From: Hemerocallis citrina
Lineage: Eukaryota; Streptophyta; Magnoliopsida; Asparagales; Asphodelaceae
NCBI GenBank assembly: GCA_017893485.1
Contig: CM030360.1
Coordinates: forward strand, 147,479,249-147,543,248
Direction of reading: 5' to 3'
Length of the DNA stretch: 64,000 nucleotides
Within the stretch, counting starts at the first letter, position 1. Every line of letters begins with the position of its first letter. The notes beneath the pieces were generated by a model. It was not told the DNA's origin. It was given only the letters and a program-made list of their open reading frames with translations, and searched no databases. Of this stretch, positions 12,265 to 22,945 are shown one piece after another. The translations under genes were made by a program, and so were the position numbers.

Positions 12265-13038
12265 TCTCTAGTATTATAACGAGAGAAGATCTTAATGTCA
12301 TTTCTAAATCTACCAACACGTGCATTGCACGTACATAACTAATATGAAGGAGGTCTCATATTCGAGTCCTTATTACGTCAGATTTTTTACTTCAATTTTT
12401 TTAAATATATTAAATGTGCATCATACATTTAAATTACTATCTATTTATCTATCTATAATATAATATATAATCTCTACTATTTTAATGGGAGAGTTAGAGT
12501 TTGTAAAAAACAAACCCTAACTTTGTAACTATATAAACACGTACAATACACGTCCAAACTATATCTAATAAATATAAATGTGCACCGCACGTGTAGCCCA
12601 AATCAAAATATTCAAATATAAACTATTTTTTTCTTATTCGATATACATTCATTTAATTTGATGACTTTACTTTTTTTATACGTGCATCGCACATACATTA
12701 TACTAGTCTAATATTATAGTGTGAGAGTTTGAGTTGTCATTTTTAGACATTCTACCATCTAATCTAAATCATTCATTTTTAAGTGAGAGTTATATTAACC
12801 ATTCATTTACTCAACTGTTATTAATTGCCATAATATCCTCAAAGTTCAAATTTATTTACGACATAATTATTTACAAAAAATGTCACTCATATAAAATAAA
12901 AGTTTATGCCACTAGGAATAATTTATAGAGAGTATGTTATGAGTAAAGGAATGTCTCATATTTGATGCCAAATTAAGTCTTATTATTTAATATACAATTT
13001 TTTTAATTAGAACGTGCATTGCATGTACAGATTACTAG
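12265..13038 (+). mobile_element. Helitron-like elements, nested or tandem
   Basis: Three TC-initiated heads of the same type occur, TCTCTAGTATTATAACGAG (12265), TCTCTACTATTTTAATGGG (12471) and TCTAATATTATAGTGTGAG (12707), and two ends with a short GTGCAT-centred hairpin followed by CTAG and host T (12706 and 13038). TC at the left, a hairpin shortly before CTAG at the right and insertion between A and T are the Helitron signatures. The 236 bp copy at 12471-12706 sits cleanly between A and T. No Rep/helicase is encoded, so all are non-autonomous. Confidence 0.6.
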
Positions 13039-13487
13039 TATACTTATATATATGCAATTACATGCAAGCATGCAATAATGTTTCTATAGTACAATTACAT
13101 GTTCCATATTGCTAACAATTTGACCATTTATACATTGTAACTTTGCGTAAACAATAAGTGTGCTTCAACTTATTTCAAATACCCCAGATCTCTTCTTAGT
13201 TTGGAATATGTTTTTTAAATAAGGAATTAAGAACACTGCATATAATTCACTTAGCAAGCAATCTTGTGAAAACTTATAATAGTTCTATACAACTAATGAG
13301 TTTAATATCTTTTCTCCCTGCAATGAAATTTTCATGTTCATTTTATCATACATTTTGTTTGTTTGAACTAAAATTTTATATGCTTGTGTATTCGCATTTC
13401 ACACACTGTTCTTCTTTATTTTCCTTTAAATAATAAACTATTTGTTGAATTTGAAGATGATATTGTGTTCTTTAATTAAACTAAATG
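13039..13487. other. No recognisable feature
   Basis: AT-rich sequence without recognisable coding or repeat structure between the Helitron cluster and the gag-only LTR element. Confidence 0.4.
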
Positions 13488-14112
13488 TATTAGGAAAATT
13501 GTGGCGCAACGAAGTTTGTTGAGCAATGGTTGCGAGGAGCACAAACAGATCTAATGAACAACCAAACAGTAGATCACATTAATCACACAAAGATTTGTCT
13601 CAATTCGGACGAACCTAATCCGAGGAAAAAATATAGGGAGATATTATTTAACTAGAGAAGATTACAATGAGTTAGTTATAAATTCACTCACTAACAACTA
13701 TCTCTCGAATCTCACTTACAATGGAATAAATATCGATCAAGTACGTTTCTCAGTGGAGAATATTACAATATATAGATATCTAGAGAAACTCTAACCGTAA
13801 TCTTGATACAATAACTGTTTGATATATCATGTAGAAGAAGAAGTCACACGATAGGAGCCGCACGATCTAACTTGGAGGGGGAGTTGGGCTCAAAAGATCA
13901 CCAAGATACAGGCCCAAATAACAACCAGCCGCCGAGGGCGGTCGACTGCTAAAGGGTGCAGCGGTCGACTGTTGAAGTAGCTGTCGACTATCCTATTCCT
14001 CTGTTTTATGCTGGATGTCGTTGTTTCTGATTTTGTCTTGCATCGACGCTTTTCTTCGCTCCATCGACTCTTCTTCTAATCGAACACAAATATGCAAGAC
14101 ATACACTTAATA
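13488..14112 (-). repeat. 3' LTR of the gag-only element
   Basis: A 625 bp LTR, left on the plus strand, matching 15652-16311 along its length. It contains repeated GGTCGACTG words at 13930-13995. The adjacent ATGTGGAGATT (minus strand, 14113-14123) is a plausible polypurine tract. Confidence 0.8.
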
Positions 14113-15630
14113 ATCTCCACATTAGATTGCATACGCATGCTATCAACTTTGTAGGTTTAATCACCTCCAGACTCTTTTGACTCTCCACATGTAAATGAAC
14201 TCGGTTAAGTAGTTTCATCAGCTAGTTGAATGAATCTTTCACCTAATTTCACCAATCAGTATGCCCTTCAAGCGCACAGCCCAATAAGTGTTAACATGTA
14301 ATAGCCACCCTCCAAAGGAACTCCACCTACCCCGAGACATTCTCCACCTTTCGATAATATTCGAACGTCGTAATCTCACTTCAATAATTCTAGTTGCGGC
14401 ATACTAGATAACACTTCTTCATGAATAACGAGCATAGTAACACTTGCGCAGGTTTTTCGGATTCCACAAAGCTTCCAGATATTGTTTTGAGCTAGTCCAA
14501 CATCCTTCTTACCGAATATCACTGTACGACGACATTTTTAAACAGACAGAACTCTACATCGAGCTGTGTATCTACATTCGCGCGCTTCCAGTGTTCCCAA
14601 AGATCATATTCCGTTTCAGCAGAGAAAATTGCATGACTTCCCATAGAGTATATCTGTTACCACTTGTCATATCCAACTCATCTATTCCCTCACCCACTGC
14701 TTCACAAATCTCCCTAGTTTATGTTCTCACACAATGCGCTGTTATAGATTTGTAAGTAGAAAACTTCTCCCTCTTGGAACATTTATGAGAAAAACTTTGT
14801 GAGTTAAAAAATCAACCAGAATCCACTTTTAATAATTTGAAACAAGAATAGCACTCACCACACAAGCGTTAGCACTGCTAACATTGTTGCTGATTTGATT
14901 CAACAATTTACGACAGTCCTTGTAATGCCCACCCTTCTTGCAATATCGGCAATGAATCACACCTTTTAGCGCACATTCCCTTTCAATTGAAGGAACTTCC
15001 AATACTAAGCAACTTTTGGAGGTAGTCTCTGATTTATGAGTTTCCTTCCTAAGTCGATGTTCTTCAAGTTCTTAATCTCACCTCAACCATCGAAAGATTC
15101 TCCTTGGCAGAATTTCCGTGTAGCATGGTAGTTATCAAATGCTTGTACGAATCTAACTGTGAATATATCAAGTTGAAAGTTTTATCTTTTCACTTAGATC
15201 ATCTGCGTTGATCGCACTTAGTTCAGATAATACTTTAATGAATTCCACTATATGATATTGAAGAATGAAACCCTTCTTCATTGAGAAATGAAACAGTTTC
15301 CTCTTCCACTACATCTGATCTAACAATGATGATCCCCCGAGTAGTCAGATATGAGTCTTGCCCACAAATTCGCCGCACTTTTTTCCTCAAGAAAGTTGCA
15401 TTTGACCTTGTTCGCCAACGATAATCGGATTAAGGGCTCTTTCACAAATTTCATTCCAATTATCCTTCTTCATGACAGATGGTTTACCTTCCTCCTTTAG
15501 GGTAAGATGTAAACGTTCTTGAACTAGTACATCATACATGTCTACCTTCTAGATTTCGAAGTTGATTTTTTTGTCGAACTGCTTGATCTTTACATACCTA
15601 TGACCTGTCATCTTCATAAAGGGACTCGTC
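14113..15630 (-). pseudogene. gag remnant with CCHC zinc knuckle
   Basis: Minus-strand translation near 14913-14951 gives CRYCKKGGHYKDC, a perfect CX2CX4HX4C retroviral-type zinc knuckle, preceded within about 500 bp by frames containing FLEEK and a leucine-rich stretch compatible with a copia-type gag (UBN2-like). Many stops and frameshifts interrupt it. Between the knuckle and the left LTR (14124-14900) no protease, integrase or RT motif could be found. The interior could be a deletion derivative of a full copia element; that cannot be separated from a true gag-only family by this copy alone. Confidence 0.6.
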
Positions 15631-15651
15631 AAGCAAAGCTCTGATATCGGT
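15631..15651 (-). other. Primer-binding site of the gag-only element
   Basis: On the minus strand the sequence after the LTR end CCTAACA is ACCGATATCAGAGCTTTGC. The core TATCAGAGC matches the usual plant initiator-methionine tRNA primer site (TGGTATCAGAGC) with changes at its start. Confidence 0.65.
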
Positions 15652-16311
15652 TGTTAGGAAAATTGTGGTGCAACGGAGTTTATTGAGCAATGATAGCGAG
15701 GAGCACAAACAAATTTGATGAACAACGAAATAGTAGATCACACCAAGCACAAAAAGATTTGTTTCAGTTCGGGCGAACATAATATGGGGGAAAATATAGG
15801 GATATATTACTCAACTAGAGAATATTACAAGGGGTTTGTTATAAACTCACCAAGAACTATCTGTCGAACCTCACTTACAATAAAAAAAAATATCAATGAA
15901 ATACATGTATCTCTCAATGGAGACTATTACAATATATAGAGATTTAGAGAAATCCTAACTGTAGTCTTGATACAATAACCATCTGATATGTCTTGTAGAA
16001 GAAACTACATGATATGAGCCGTACGATCTAACTTTGATGAGGAATTGGGTCCAAAAGATCACCAAGATACATGCCCAAATAACAACCAATTGTTGAGGGT
16101 GGTCGACTGTCGAAGTGTGCAATCGACCGCAAGCTCCCAGTTTGCAAACCAATAGGTTTGGGCGGTCGACTGCCCAAGTGGTAGTCGATTGTCCCATTCC
16201 TTTGTTTTCTGTTTACTGCCACTGTTTATGATCCATCTACGCTTCGATCTTCCTTCACTTCACCTACTGTTCTTCTAATCGAATATAAATATACAAGACA
16301 TCCACTCAACA
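15652..16311 (-). repeat. 5' LTR of the gag-only element
   Basis: A 660 bp LTR, TGTTAGG to CTCAACA on the plus strand. It shares with its partner the phrase GCAACGGAGTT..TTGAGCAATG, the repeated GGTCGACTG words (16098-16200) and the end CAAGACATCCACT. Indels and many substitutions separate the two LTRs. Confidence 0.8.
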
Positions 16312-16316
16312 TAATG

Positions 16317-16866
16317 TACTCTAAAATAATGTAGTAGGAGTTGTGTGATGAGAGGTCTCGAATATCTATCGATAATGTTTAACCCTCAATCGTAACATCC
16401 ACAATGATACCCACACGGGCCATACATCACCTTGAAAAGAGCTTGCCGTGGTAGCATCCTCCCAGTTTACCGTAATAACAATTTTTTAATATTTTAAATT
16501 TTTTAATCTTGCAGGAAGCTCTCTAACCTAATTAGATTAGGGTAAAATTCTGGTGGAGCTCCTTTTAATGCTATGTAATTATTTTTTGAGGAAAAATGAT
16601 ATTAAATTTTGAATTGGTGAAACTATCTAAGACCCTAGTAAAATTATGCACTTTTTAATTTGCAGATGTGTCACACGAGTGAATCTGGAGATTAATTAAA
16701 TGGAAATTAGGTTATGTTTAGTGTTAAGGTTAATGGAGAAACTGAGAAAAGATTATTGGATTTATTTTAATTGAGTACATTATCTCATCTATATATATAA
16801 GAGAACCAAATACTAAACTAATACATAATTCGATATGGGACTAAATATATAATATAATATCTAACA
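16317..16866 (-). repeat. Probable 3' LTR of the copia fragment at 16867
   Basis: On the minus strand TGTTAGATATTATATTATAT follows a purine tract AAGTTTGAAAGTGGG, as expected for the start of a copia 3' LTR. The other end of the LTR was not located, so the left limit is only the edge of the neighbouring element. A TATATATATAAG stretch lies near 16788-16800. Confidence 0.4.
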
Positions 16867-17964
16867 CCCACTTTCAAACTTACGGTGGGTGGAATAGTAT
16901 GGATTTGGTTAAAAAATTTGTTGTCTGCTATGAAGAAGTAACAGAATGAAGTGAAATGAAATGGTCTCTGCTTCAAAACACTCATGAACATAGTGGCAAT
17001 CAATCTCTATGTGCTTTGTTCGCTCATGAAAGGCCGGGTTGCTTGTAATGTGCAATGCACTCTGGTTATCACAATGAAGAGGAGTAGCTCCTGTAAGAGT
17101 GACACTCATATCCGATAACAGCCAACGAACATGAACGGGCTCTCTAGTAGTGGTTGTCATCGCTCTGTACTCAGCTTCTGTGAAAAAAAATGCGACAACT
17201 GCATGTTTCTTGCTTCACCATGAGATCAACAAATCACCATAAATAGAAAGAAACCTGTGGTAGACCATCTGGTAGCAGGATTGCCCACCCAATCTGAATC
17301 AGAATATGCACTAAGTTCAAGTTTAGATGTAGAATGCATGAATAACGAGTGAGTGATAGTGCTAGGAAGATTTCTGAGGATCCGAAGAAGAGCACTGTTG
17401 TGAACTGATGTAGGAGCGGAAACAAACTGATTGATAATACTAACTGAGCAATATCAGGCCAGGTCTTGCATAAGTAGACAAGCTGTCCAACAATCTGCCT
17501 GTATCTAGTAGGATCAGGAATGAGCTCACCATCTGTGGGACGATGCTTCATGTGAAGCTGTAAGGGAGTATCGGTTGATCGACTGTCAGAGAGACATGCA
17601 GCAGAAGACAATGTCTGATGTATATTTCTATTGTGAAATAATTATCCCCCGAGATGAGAAATCTCTAGATTCAGAAAGTAGCGCAGTCTGCCAAGGTCTT
17701 TCATATGGAACTGCCGGTGAAGGTATTTCTGGTTGGATACAATGTCTGCGGAGTCATCCCTAGTAATAGTCAAAAATTCAACATATAATAACATAAATAC
17801 TCTCCCCTACGAAGTCCTGGGAACTCTGACTAAAATCGGCATGTGTGATGACACGGCGAAAACACTCAAACCAGGCTCGAGGGGCATGTTTCAAACCATA
17901 TATAGCTCGACGTAGACGACAAACATGACGATGAGATGTGGTAAGGTCGGGAGGAGGATTCATG
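16867..17964 (-). pseudogene. Ty1/copia pol fragment: reverse transcriptase end and RNase H
   Basis: Minus-strand frames encode RLRRAIYGLKHAPRAWF (copia RT), HMKDLGRLRYFL, a Q-VGQLVYL-P-D block normally leading to RNase H, and TGATPLHCDNQSALHI with FHERTKHIEIDCH, the conserved C-terminal RNase H block. Stops and frameshifts interrupt it. The upstream part (gag, integrase, RT start) is missing because the TRIM array at 17965 cuts it. The sequence differs clearly from the two other copia elements in the window, so this is a third copia lineage or subfamily. Confidence 0.82.
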
Positions 17965-17995
17965 TGTAACACCCCGTAGTTTTAAAAAGTGTAAA

Positions 17996-18040
<45 letters not shown>

Positions 18041-18432
18041 GAAAAATAGTTGGCTGTTGGTAAATAATGCTTGATGGCATTTGTATAATAATCTTGAAAT
18101 GGAATAGTAAATGGGGGCCCACAAGGTTGTAAACAGCAAGATGCTGCTGTTGGAATTGCTGATGACGTCAGCATTAATTAGGGGGCCCACCCGGGTGTAG
18201 AGAATGCATGGCTTCGGCTATGCAAATATTGAAGAGGAGAGATGTGAATAGTACCACATCGGAAATCAACTTGAATAAAATAATATATAAATAATATAGC
18301 TTATGATCAAGAGTCACCAATTCGGTTAATCACCTTTTGAGAGGCAGCCTGTGGTGAGCAGTTGTACTACATAGAATCTAATTTGTCTTCTAATTTGTAT
18401 AAATTATCCGAGCCCGGGACAGGAGCGTTACA
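17965..18432 (+). repeat. TRIM LTR 1
   Basis: A full 468 bp LTR, TGTAACACCCCGTAG to GGAGCGTTACA. Contains a (TG)n run, the block GGGGGCCCAC twice and a TGACGTCA word. Confidence 0.82.
18005..18040 (+). repeat. (TG)18 microsatellite in TRIM LTR 1
   Basis: An uninterrupted TG run. The same position in the next LTR is (AT)n and in the last LTR a 300 bp AT palindrome. Confidence 0.9.
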
Positions 18433-18768
18433 AATGGTATTAGAGCCGACTTTCGACACCGAGTGTGAGGCAATGTCTATATAGTCGGGCAGTGGATTTT
18501 GGGACTATAGCCCCAGTCGGGCGGTGGATTCCGGGACTGTGGTGAACCCTCAATTAAATCTGGGACTGTTATTGATCGAACGGTGGATTCTGGGATCATA
18601 ATTAGTCAGGCGGATAAGATGGAAGCTCAATTAAATCCGAAATTATGATTGATCAGGCGGTGGATTTCGGGATCATGAATAATCGGGCGGATAGAAGAGC
18701 AGATGCTCCACAACGGCAGAAAGTAGATCCTGCACTAGGTTTTGCATGCCCCGTGCTCAGTGAGGAGT
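18433..18768 (+). repeat. TRIM interior 1 with primer-binding site
   Basis: Starts AATGGTATTAGAGCCGAC (18433-18450), a tRNA-Met-type primer site with one change. The rest is a series of degenerate copies of GTCGGGCGGTGGATTCCGGGA, spaced about 30-60 bp, then a conserved end CAGATGCTCCACAA..AGTAGATCCTGCA..CCCCGTGCTCAG. It then runs into a truncated LTR without the polypurine tract. Confidence 0.75.
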
Positions 18769-18934
18769 GAACATAAAATAAATAATATATAAATACTATT
18801 GCCTATGATCAAGAGTCACCAATTCGGTTAACCACCTTTTGAGAGGCAGCCTGTGGTGGGCAGTTGTACTACGTAGTATCTAATTTGTATTCTAAATTGT
18901 ATAAATTGTCTGAGCTAGGGGCAGGGGCATTACA
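18769..18934 (+). repeat. Truncated TRIM LTR (3' third only)
   Basis: Only the last 166 bp of an LTR is present, joined to the interior at GTGAGGAG. The identical junction at 20088 shows that the truncation happened once, before amplification. Confidence 0.78.
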
Positions 18935-19293
18935 AATGGTATCAGAGCCGACTTTCGACACCGGGTGTAAGGCATGCCTGTATAGTCGAGCGGAAGATTC
19001 CGGGACTATAGATCAAGTCGGGCAGTGGATTCCGGGACTGTGGTGAACCCTCAATTAAATCCGGGACTATTATTGATCAGGCGGTGGATTCTGGGATGAT
19101 AATTGGTCGGGCGGATAGGAGGGCAGCTCAATTAAATTCGGGATTATGACTGATCGAGAGGTGGATTCCGGAATCATGAATAATTGGGTGGATAGAAAAG
19201 CAGATGCTCCACAATGGTTAGAAAGTAGATCCTGCACTAGATTGTGCATGCCCCGTGCTCAGCGAGGACGCTGTTTTCTAAAGGAGTGGTGTG
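18935..19293 (+). repeat. TRIM interior 2 with primer site and polypurine tract
   Basis: Starts AATGGTATCAGAGCCGAC, a perfect plant initiator-Met primer site core. It has the same iterated GGTGGATTCCGGGA motif and ends in CTAAAGGAGTGGTGTG, a purine-rich tract touching the next LTR. Confidence 0.78.
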
Positions 19294-19320
19294 TGTAACA
19301 CCCCGTAGTTTTCAAAAGTG

Positions 19321-19360
<40 letters not shown>

Positions 19361-19752
19361 AAAAATAGTTGGCTGTTGGTAAATAATGCTTGATGGAATT
19401 TGTGTAATAATCTTGGAATAGAATAGTAAATGGGGGGCCCACGAGGTTGTAAACAACAAGATGCTGCTGTTGGAATTGCTGATGATGTTAGCGTTAATCA
19501 GGGGGCCCACCCAGGTGTAGAGAATGCATGGCTTCGGCTGTGCAAATCTTGAAGAGGAGAGATGTGAATAGTAACACATCGGAAATCAACTTGAATAAAA
19601 TAATATATAAATAATATAGCCTATGATCAAGAGTCACCAATTCGGTTAACCACATTTTGAGAGGTAGCCTGTGGTGGGCAGTTGTACTACATAGTATCTA
19701 ATTTGTCTTCTAAATTGTATAAATTGTCCGAGCCCGGGGCAGGGGCATTACA
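19294..19752 (+). repeat. TRIM LTR 2
   Basis: A full 459 bp LTR, TGTAACACCCCGTAG to GGGGCATTACA, with an (AT)n run of about 33 bp where LTR 1 has (TG)n. Confidence 0.82.
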
Positions 19753-20087
19753 AATGGTATCAGAGCCAACTTTTGACACCGAGTGTGGGGCATGTCTATA
19801 TAGTCGGACGGTAGATTCCGGGATTATAGACTCAGTCGGGCGGTGGATTCCGGGACTGTGGTGAACCCTCAATTAAATCTGGGACTGTTATTGAACGGAC
19901 GGTGGATTCCGGGATCATAATTAGTCAGGCTGATAAGAGGGCAACTCAATTAAATCCGGAATTATGATTGATCGGGCGATGGATTCCGGGATCATGAATA
20001 ATCGGACAGATAGAAGAGAAGATGCTCCACAACGGCTAGAAAGTAGATCCTACACTAGGTTGTGCATGCCTCGTGCTCAGCGAGGAG
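19753..20087 (+). repeat. TRIM interior 3 with primer-binding site
   Basis: A copy of interior 1, starting AATGGTATCAGAGCC and ending in the same CGAGGAG junction to a truncated LTR. Confidence 0.75.
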
Positions 20088-20254
20088 TGAACACAAAATA
20101 AATAATATATAAATACTATTACCTATGATCAAGAGTCACCAATTCGGTTAACCACCTTTTGAGAGGCAGCATGTGGTGGGAAGTTGTACTACATAGTATC
20201 TAATTTGTCTTCTAAATTGTATAAATTGTCTGAGCTAGGCGCAGGGGCATTACA
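20088..20254 (+). repeat. Truncated TRIM LTR, second copy
   Basis: A 167 bp LTR tail, a copy of 18769-18934. Confidence 0.78.
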
Positions 20255-20613
20255 AATAGTATCAGAGCCGACTTTCGACACCGGGTGTAAGGCATGCCTG
20301 TATAGTCGAGCGGAAGATTCCGGGACTATAGACCAAGTCGGGTGGTGGATTCAGGGACTGTGGTGAACCCTCAATTAAATTCAGGACTGTTATTGATTAG
20401 GCAGTGGATTCCGGGATGATAATTGGTCGGACGGATAGGAGGGCAGCTCAATTAAATCCGGGATTATGATTGATCGAGAGGTGGATTCCGGGATCATGAA
20501 TAATTGGGCGGATAGAAAAGCAGATGCTCCACAGTGGCTAGAAAGTAGATCCTGCAATAGATTGTGCATGCCCCGTGCTCAGCGAGGACGCTGATTTCTA
20601 AATGAGGGGTGTG
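20255..20613 (+). repeat. TRIM interior 4 with polypurine tract
   Basis: A copy of interior 2. The primer site has one change (AATAGTATCAGAGCC). It ends AATGAGGGGTGTG before the last LTR. Confidence 0.75.
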
Positions 20614-20640
20614 TGTAACACCCCGTAGTTTTCAAAAGTG

Positions 20641-20723
<83 letters not shown>

Positions 20724-20757
20724 ACATATTATATATACAACATATTATATATACAAC

Positions 20758-20799
<42 letters not shown>

Positions 20800-20905
20800 G
20801 TTGTATATATAATATGTTGTATATATATATATATATATATATAATATGTTGTATATATAATATGTTGTATATATATATATATATACAACATATTATATAT
20901 ACAAC

Positions 20906-20943
<38 letters not shown>
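20614..20943 (+). repeat. TRIM LTR 3, broken by an AT palindrome
   Basis: It starts TGTAACACCCCGTAG like the others, but after 27 bp it enters a long (AT)n tract. The rest of the LTR is absent. The tract ends against CACTA repeat sequence at 20945. Confidence 0.7.
20641..20943. repeat. 300 bp AT palindrome
   Basis: Blocks of (AT)n alternate with the word ACAACATATTATAT (20721-20765, 20884-20911) and its reverse complement ATATAATATGTTGT (20792-20820, 20843-20868). The whole tract can fold on itself. It marks the junction between the TRIM array and the CACTA element. Confidence 0.85.
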
Positions 20944-20944
<1 letters not shown>

Positions 20945-20949
<5 letters not shown>

Positions 20950-21775
20950 ATTAAGGATCCTTAGTTGATAGTTAACACATTTTGGTAAAAAAATCATGCT
21001 AAGAAGGCAATCAGATGCATGAATTCAGCTTCTTTCACAGTAAAAGAAAATAAAAATTTCCAGTATCTAAGCATATATGTTTCTTCATTAATTCATCATC
21101 CCAACTAAATCATGATGTTTGTGGCTCCAAAAGAAACCTGCACAAGATTTATTCAGCCCAATTCTTGTACAGATTTGGAGGATTTTGGTATACAGCCAGC
21201 ATCCTCTAGTTGACAGTTAATCCATTTTGGTAAAAAAAAATGCTAAGAAGGCAATCAGATGCATGAATTCAGCTTCTTTCACAGTAAAAGAAAATGAAAA
21301 TTTCCAGTATATAAGCATATATGTTTCTCTATTAATTCTTCATCCCAACTAAATCATGATGTTTGTGGCTACAAAAGAAAACTGCACAAGGTTTGTTCTC
21401 ACCCAATTCTTGTACAGATTCGGAGGATTTTGGTATACAGCCAGCATCCTTAGTTGACAGTCAACCCAGTTTGGTAAAAAAATCATGCTTAGATGACAAT
21501 CAGATGCATGAATTCAGCATCTTTGATAGGGAAAGAAAATGAAAATTTCTAGTATGTAAGCATATATGTTTCTCTATTAATTCTTCATCCCAACTAAATC
21601 ATGATATTTGTGGCTACAAAAGAAAACTGCACAAGGTTTGTTCTCACCCAATTCTTGTACAAATTTGGAGGATTTTGGTATACATACAGCATCCTTAGTT
21701 TACAGTTAACACATTTTGGTAAAAAAATCATGCTAAGAAGGCAATCAGATGCATGAATTCAGCTTCCAAATTTTG
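20945..21775 (+). repeat. Left array of the 245 bp CACTA repeat
   Basis: About 3.5 copies in tandem. The phrase TAGTTGACAGTTAACCCATTTTGG recurs at about 20961, 21207, 21451 and 21697, a period of 244-246 bp. Each copy contains CAGATGCATGAATTCAGC and CCCAATTCTTGTACAGAT. Confidence 0.9.
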
Positions 21776-21907
21776 ATTGGGCTTTGAATGGAGATTCTAG
21801 TCATAGATCAATTCTTCGGAGTCCGACTTTCTAAAGGAAATGCCATTTGGAAGTATGCGGGTACATGTTTGTTGGATAACCAAAACTCCCATTTTTTTTT
21901 TGAAGAA

Positions 21908-22200
21908 AAATAAGAATAGGGCTCATATCAAGTGTAGTTTTAAGGACCTGTCATCGTGGAAGGAAACCAAATATAGAAGCCAGAAAGAGGAATGGTAGAG
22001 AATGAGGATACACCAGGCTAACATAGCGGCATTTTCCTCATCTCTCTCTCATCCCTGCTTTCTCTTCAGCAAACGCACATAAAGAGACATCAGCAACAAC
22101 AGCAAGAGCGACAAGAACAACAATAATAATAAATTATTATGAATGAGATGTCTCTATATGGGTTTCCAGATCTCCACTCGAGCCCTCTCTTTCTAATCAC
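21908..22200 (+). repeat. Direct duplication, copy 1
   Basis: A block of about 290 bp starting AGGGCTCATATCAAGTGTAG and ending in the ACTCGAGC..CTTTCTAATCACAGCC phrase. It is repeated at 22565-22857 with small changes. Confidence 0.8.
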
Positions 22201-22234
22201 AGCCCAATTAAGAACACTTGTTGATAGTCACTAA

Positions 22235-22482
22235 AAAATCCAATCACAGCCCAATCAAAATTTGTGATCCTGGATCTACAAACATATATGCTTAGATACT
22301 GCAAATTTTCATTTTCTTTTACTGTTAAAGAAGCTGAATTCATGCATCTGATTGTCATCTTGGCATGATTTTTTACCAAAATGGGTTCACTTTCAACTAA
22401 GGATGCTAGCTGTATACCAAAATCCTCCAATTCTGTACAAGAATTGGGCTGAACAAACCTTGTGCAGGTCATAGAATGTCAT
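22235..22482 (-). repeat. Single inverted copy of the 245 bp repeat
   Basis: The reverse complement of one 245 bp unit lies between the two direct 290 bp duplicates. It contains GCTGAATTCATGCATCTG and CAAGAATTGGGCTGAACAAA. Confidence 0.88.
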
Positions 22483-22564
22483 CTAAGCATGCTATATGCC
22501 AAAGTGGGGTTGGTCATAGAATGCATGAACGACACGTATTAGTGTTTGAAGAACAATAAGAACA

Positions 22565-22857
22565 GGGCTCATATCAAGTGTAGTTTTACGGAACTGTCAT
22601 CGTGGAAGGAAACCAATTTAATATAGAAGCCATAAATGGAGCCAGAAAGAGGAATGGTAGAGAATGAGGATACACCAGGCTAACATAGCGGTATTTTCCT
22701 CAACTCTTTCTCATCCCTTCTTTCTCTTCAACACACACACACAGCAAGAGGGGGTTAGTCCAACAATAATAATAGATTATAATAAACGAGATGTCTCTAT
22801 ATGGGTTTCCAGATCTCCACTCGAGCACTTTCTTTCTAATCACAGCCTAATTAAGAA
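22565..22857 (+). repeat. Direct duplication, copy 2
   Basis: The second copy of the 21908 block, with small indels, including loss of a CAACAACAGCAAG stretch present in copy 1. Confidence 0.8.
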
Positions 22858-22945
22858 ACATAGACGACAGCCACAATGCAGACTCACAAACACTAATACG
22901 TGTCTTTCATGCATTTAAAATTATAATATCTTCAAAATTACCAAC

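Larger units (their letters stand above)
13488..16311 (-). mobile_element. Non-autonomous gag-only LTR retrotransposon (TR-GAG type)
   Basis: A 2.8 kb element with two LTRs (13488-14112 and 15652-16311), a primer-binding site next to the right LTR, a purine-rich tract next to the left LTR and a 1.5 kb interior holding only a gag remnant with one CCHC zinc knuckle. No protease, integrase, RT or RNase H motifs are seen. Flanking 5-mers AAATG (13483) and TAATG (16312) form a target duplication with one mismatch. LTR heads and tails pair as TGTT...AACA. The layout is copia-like, and mobilisation would need an autonomous partner. The LTRs are visibly diverged, so insertion is not recent. Confidence 0.78.
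17965..20943 (+). mobile_element. Tandem TRIM array sharing LTRs
   Basis: The order is full LTR, interior, truncated LTR, interior, full LTR, interior, truncated LTR, interior, partial LTR. The unit repeats at 17965, 19294 and 20614, a higher-order period of about 1.32 kb. Every LTR end CATTACA or CGTTACA is followed by AATGGTATCAGAGCC-type primer site, and each full LTR after the first is preceded by a purine tract. Interiors are only about 335-360 bp and non-coding, which defines terminal-repeat retrotransposons in miniature. TRIM tandems sharing LTRs are known from plants; here the alternation of full and 167 bp truncated LTRs shows a dimer was amplified as a unit. The array cuts a copia pol fragment after TCATG (17960-17964), and its right flank is lost. 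Confidence 0.82.
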
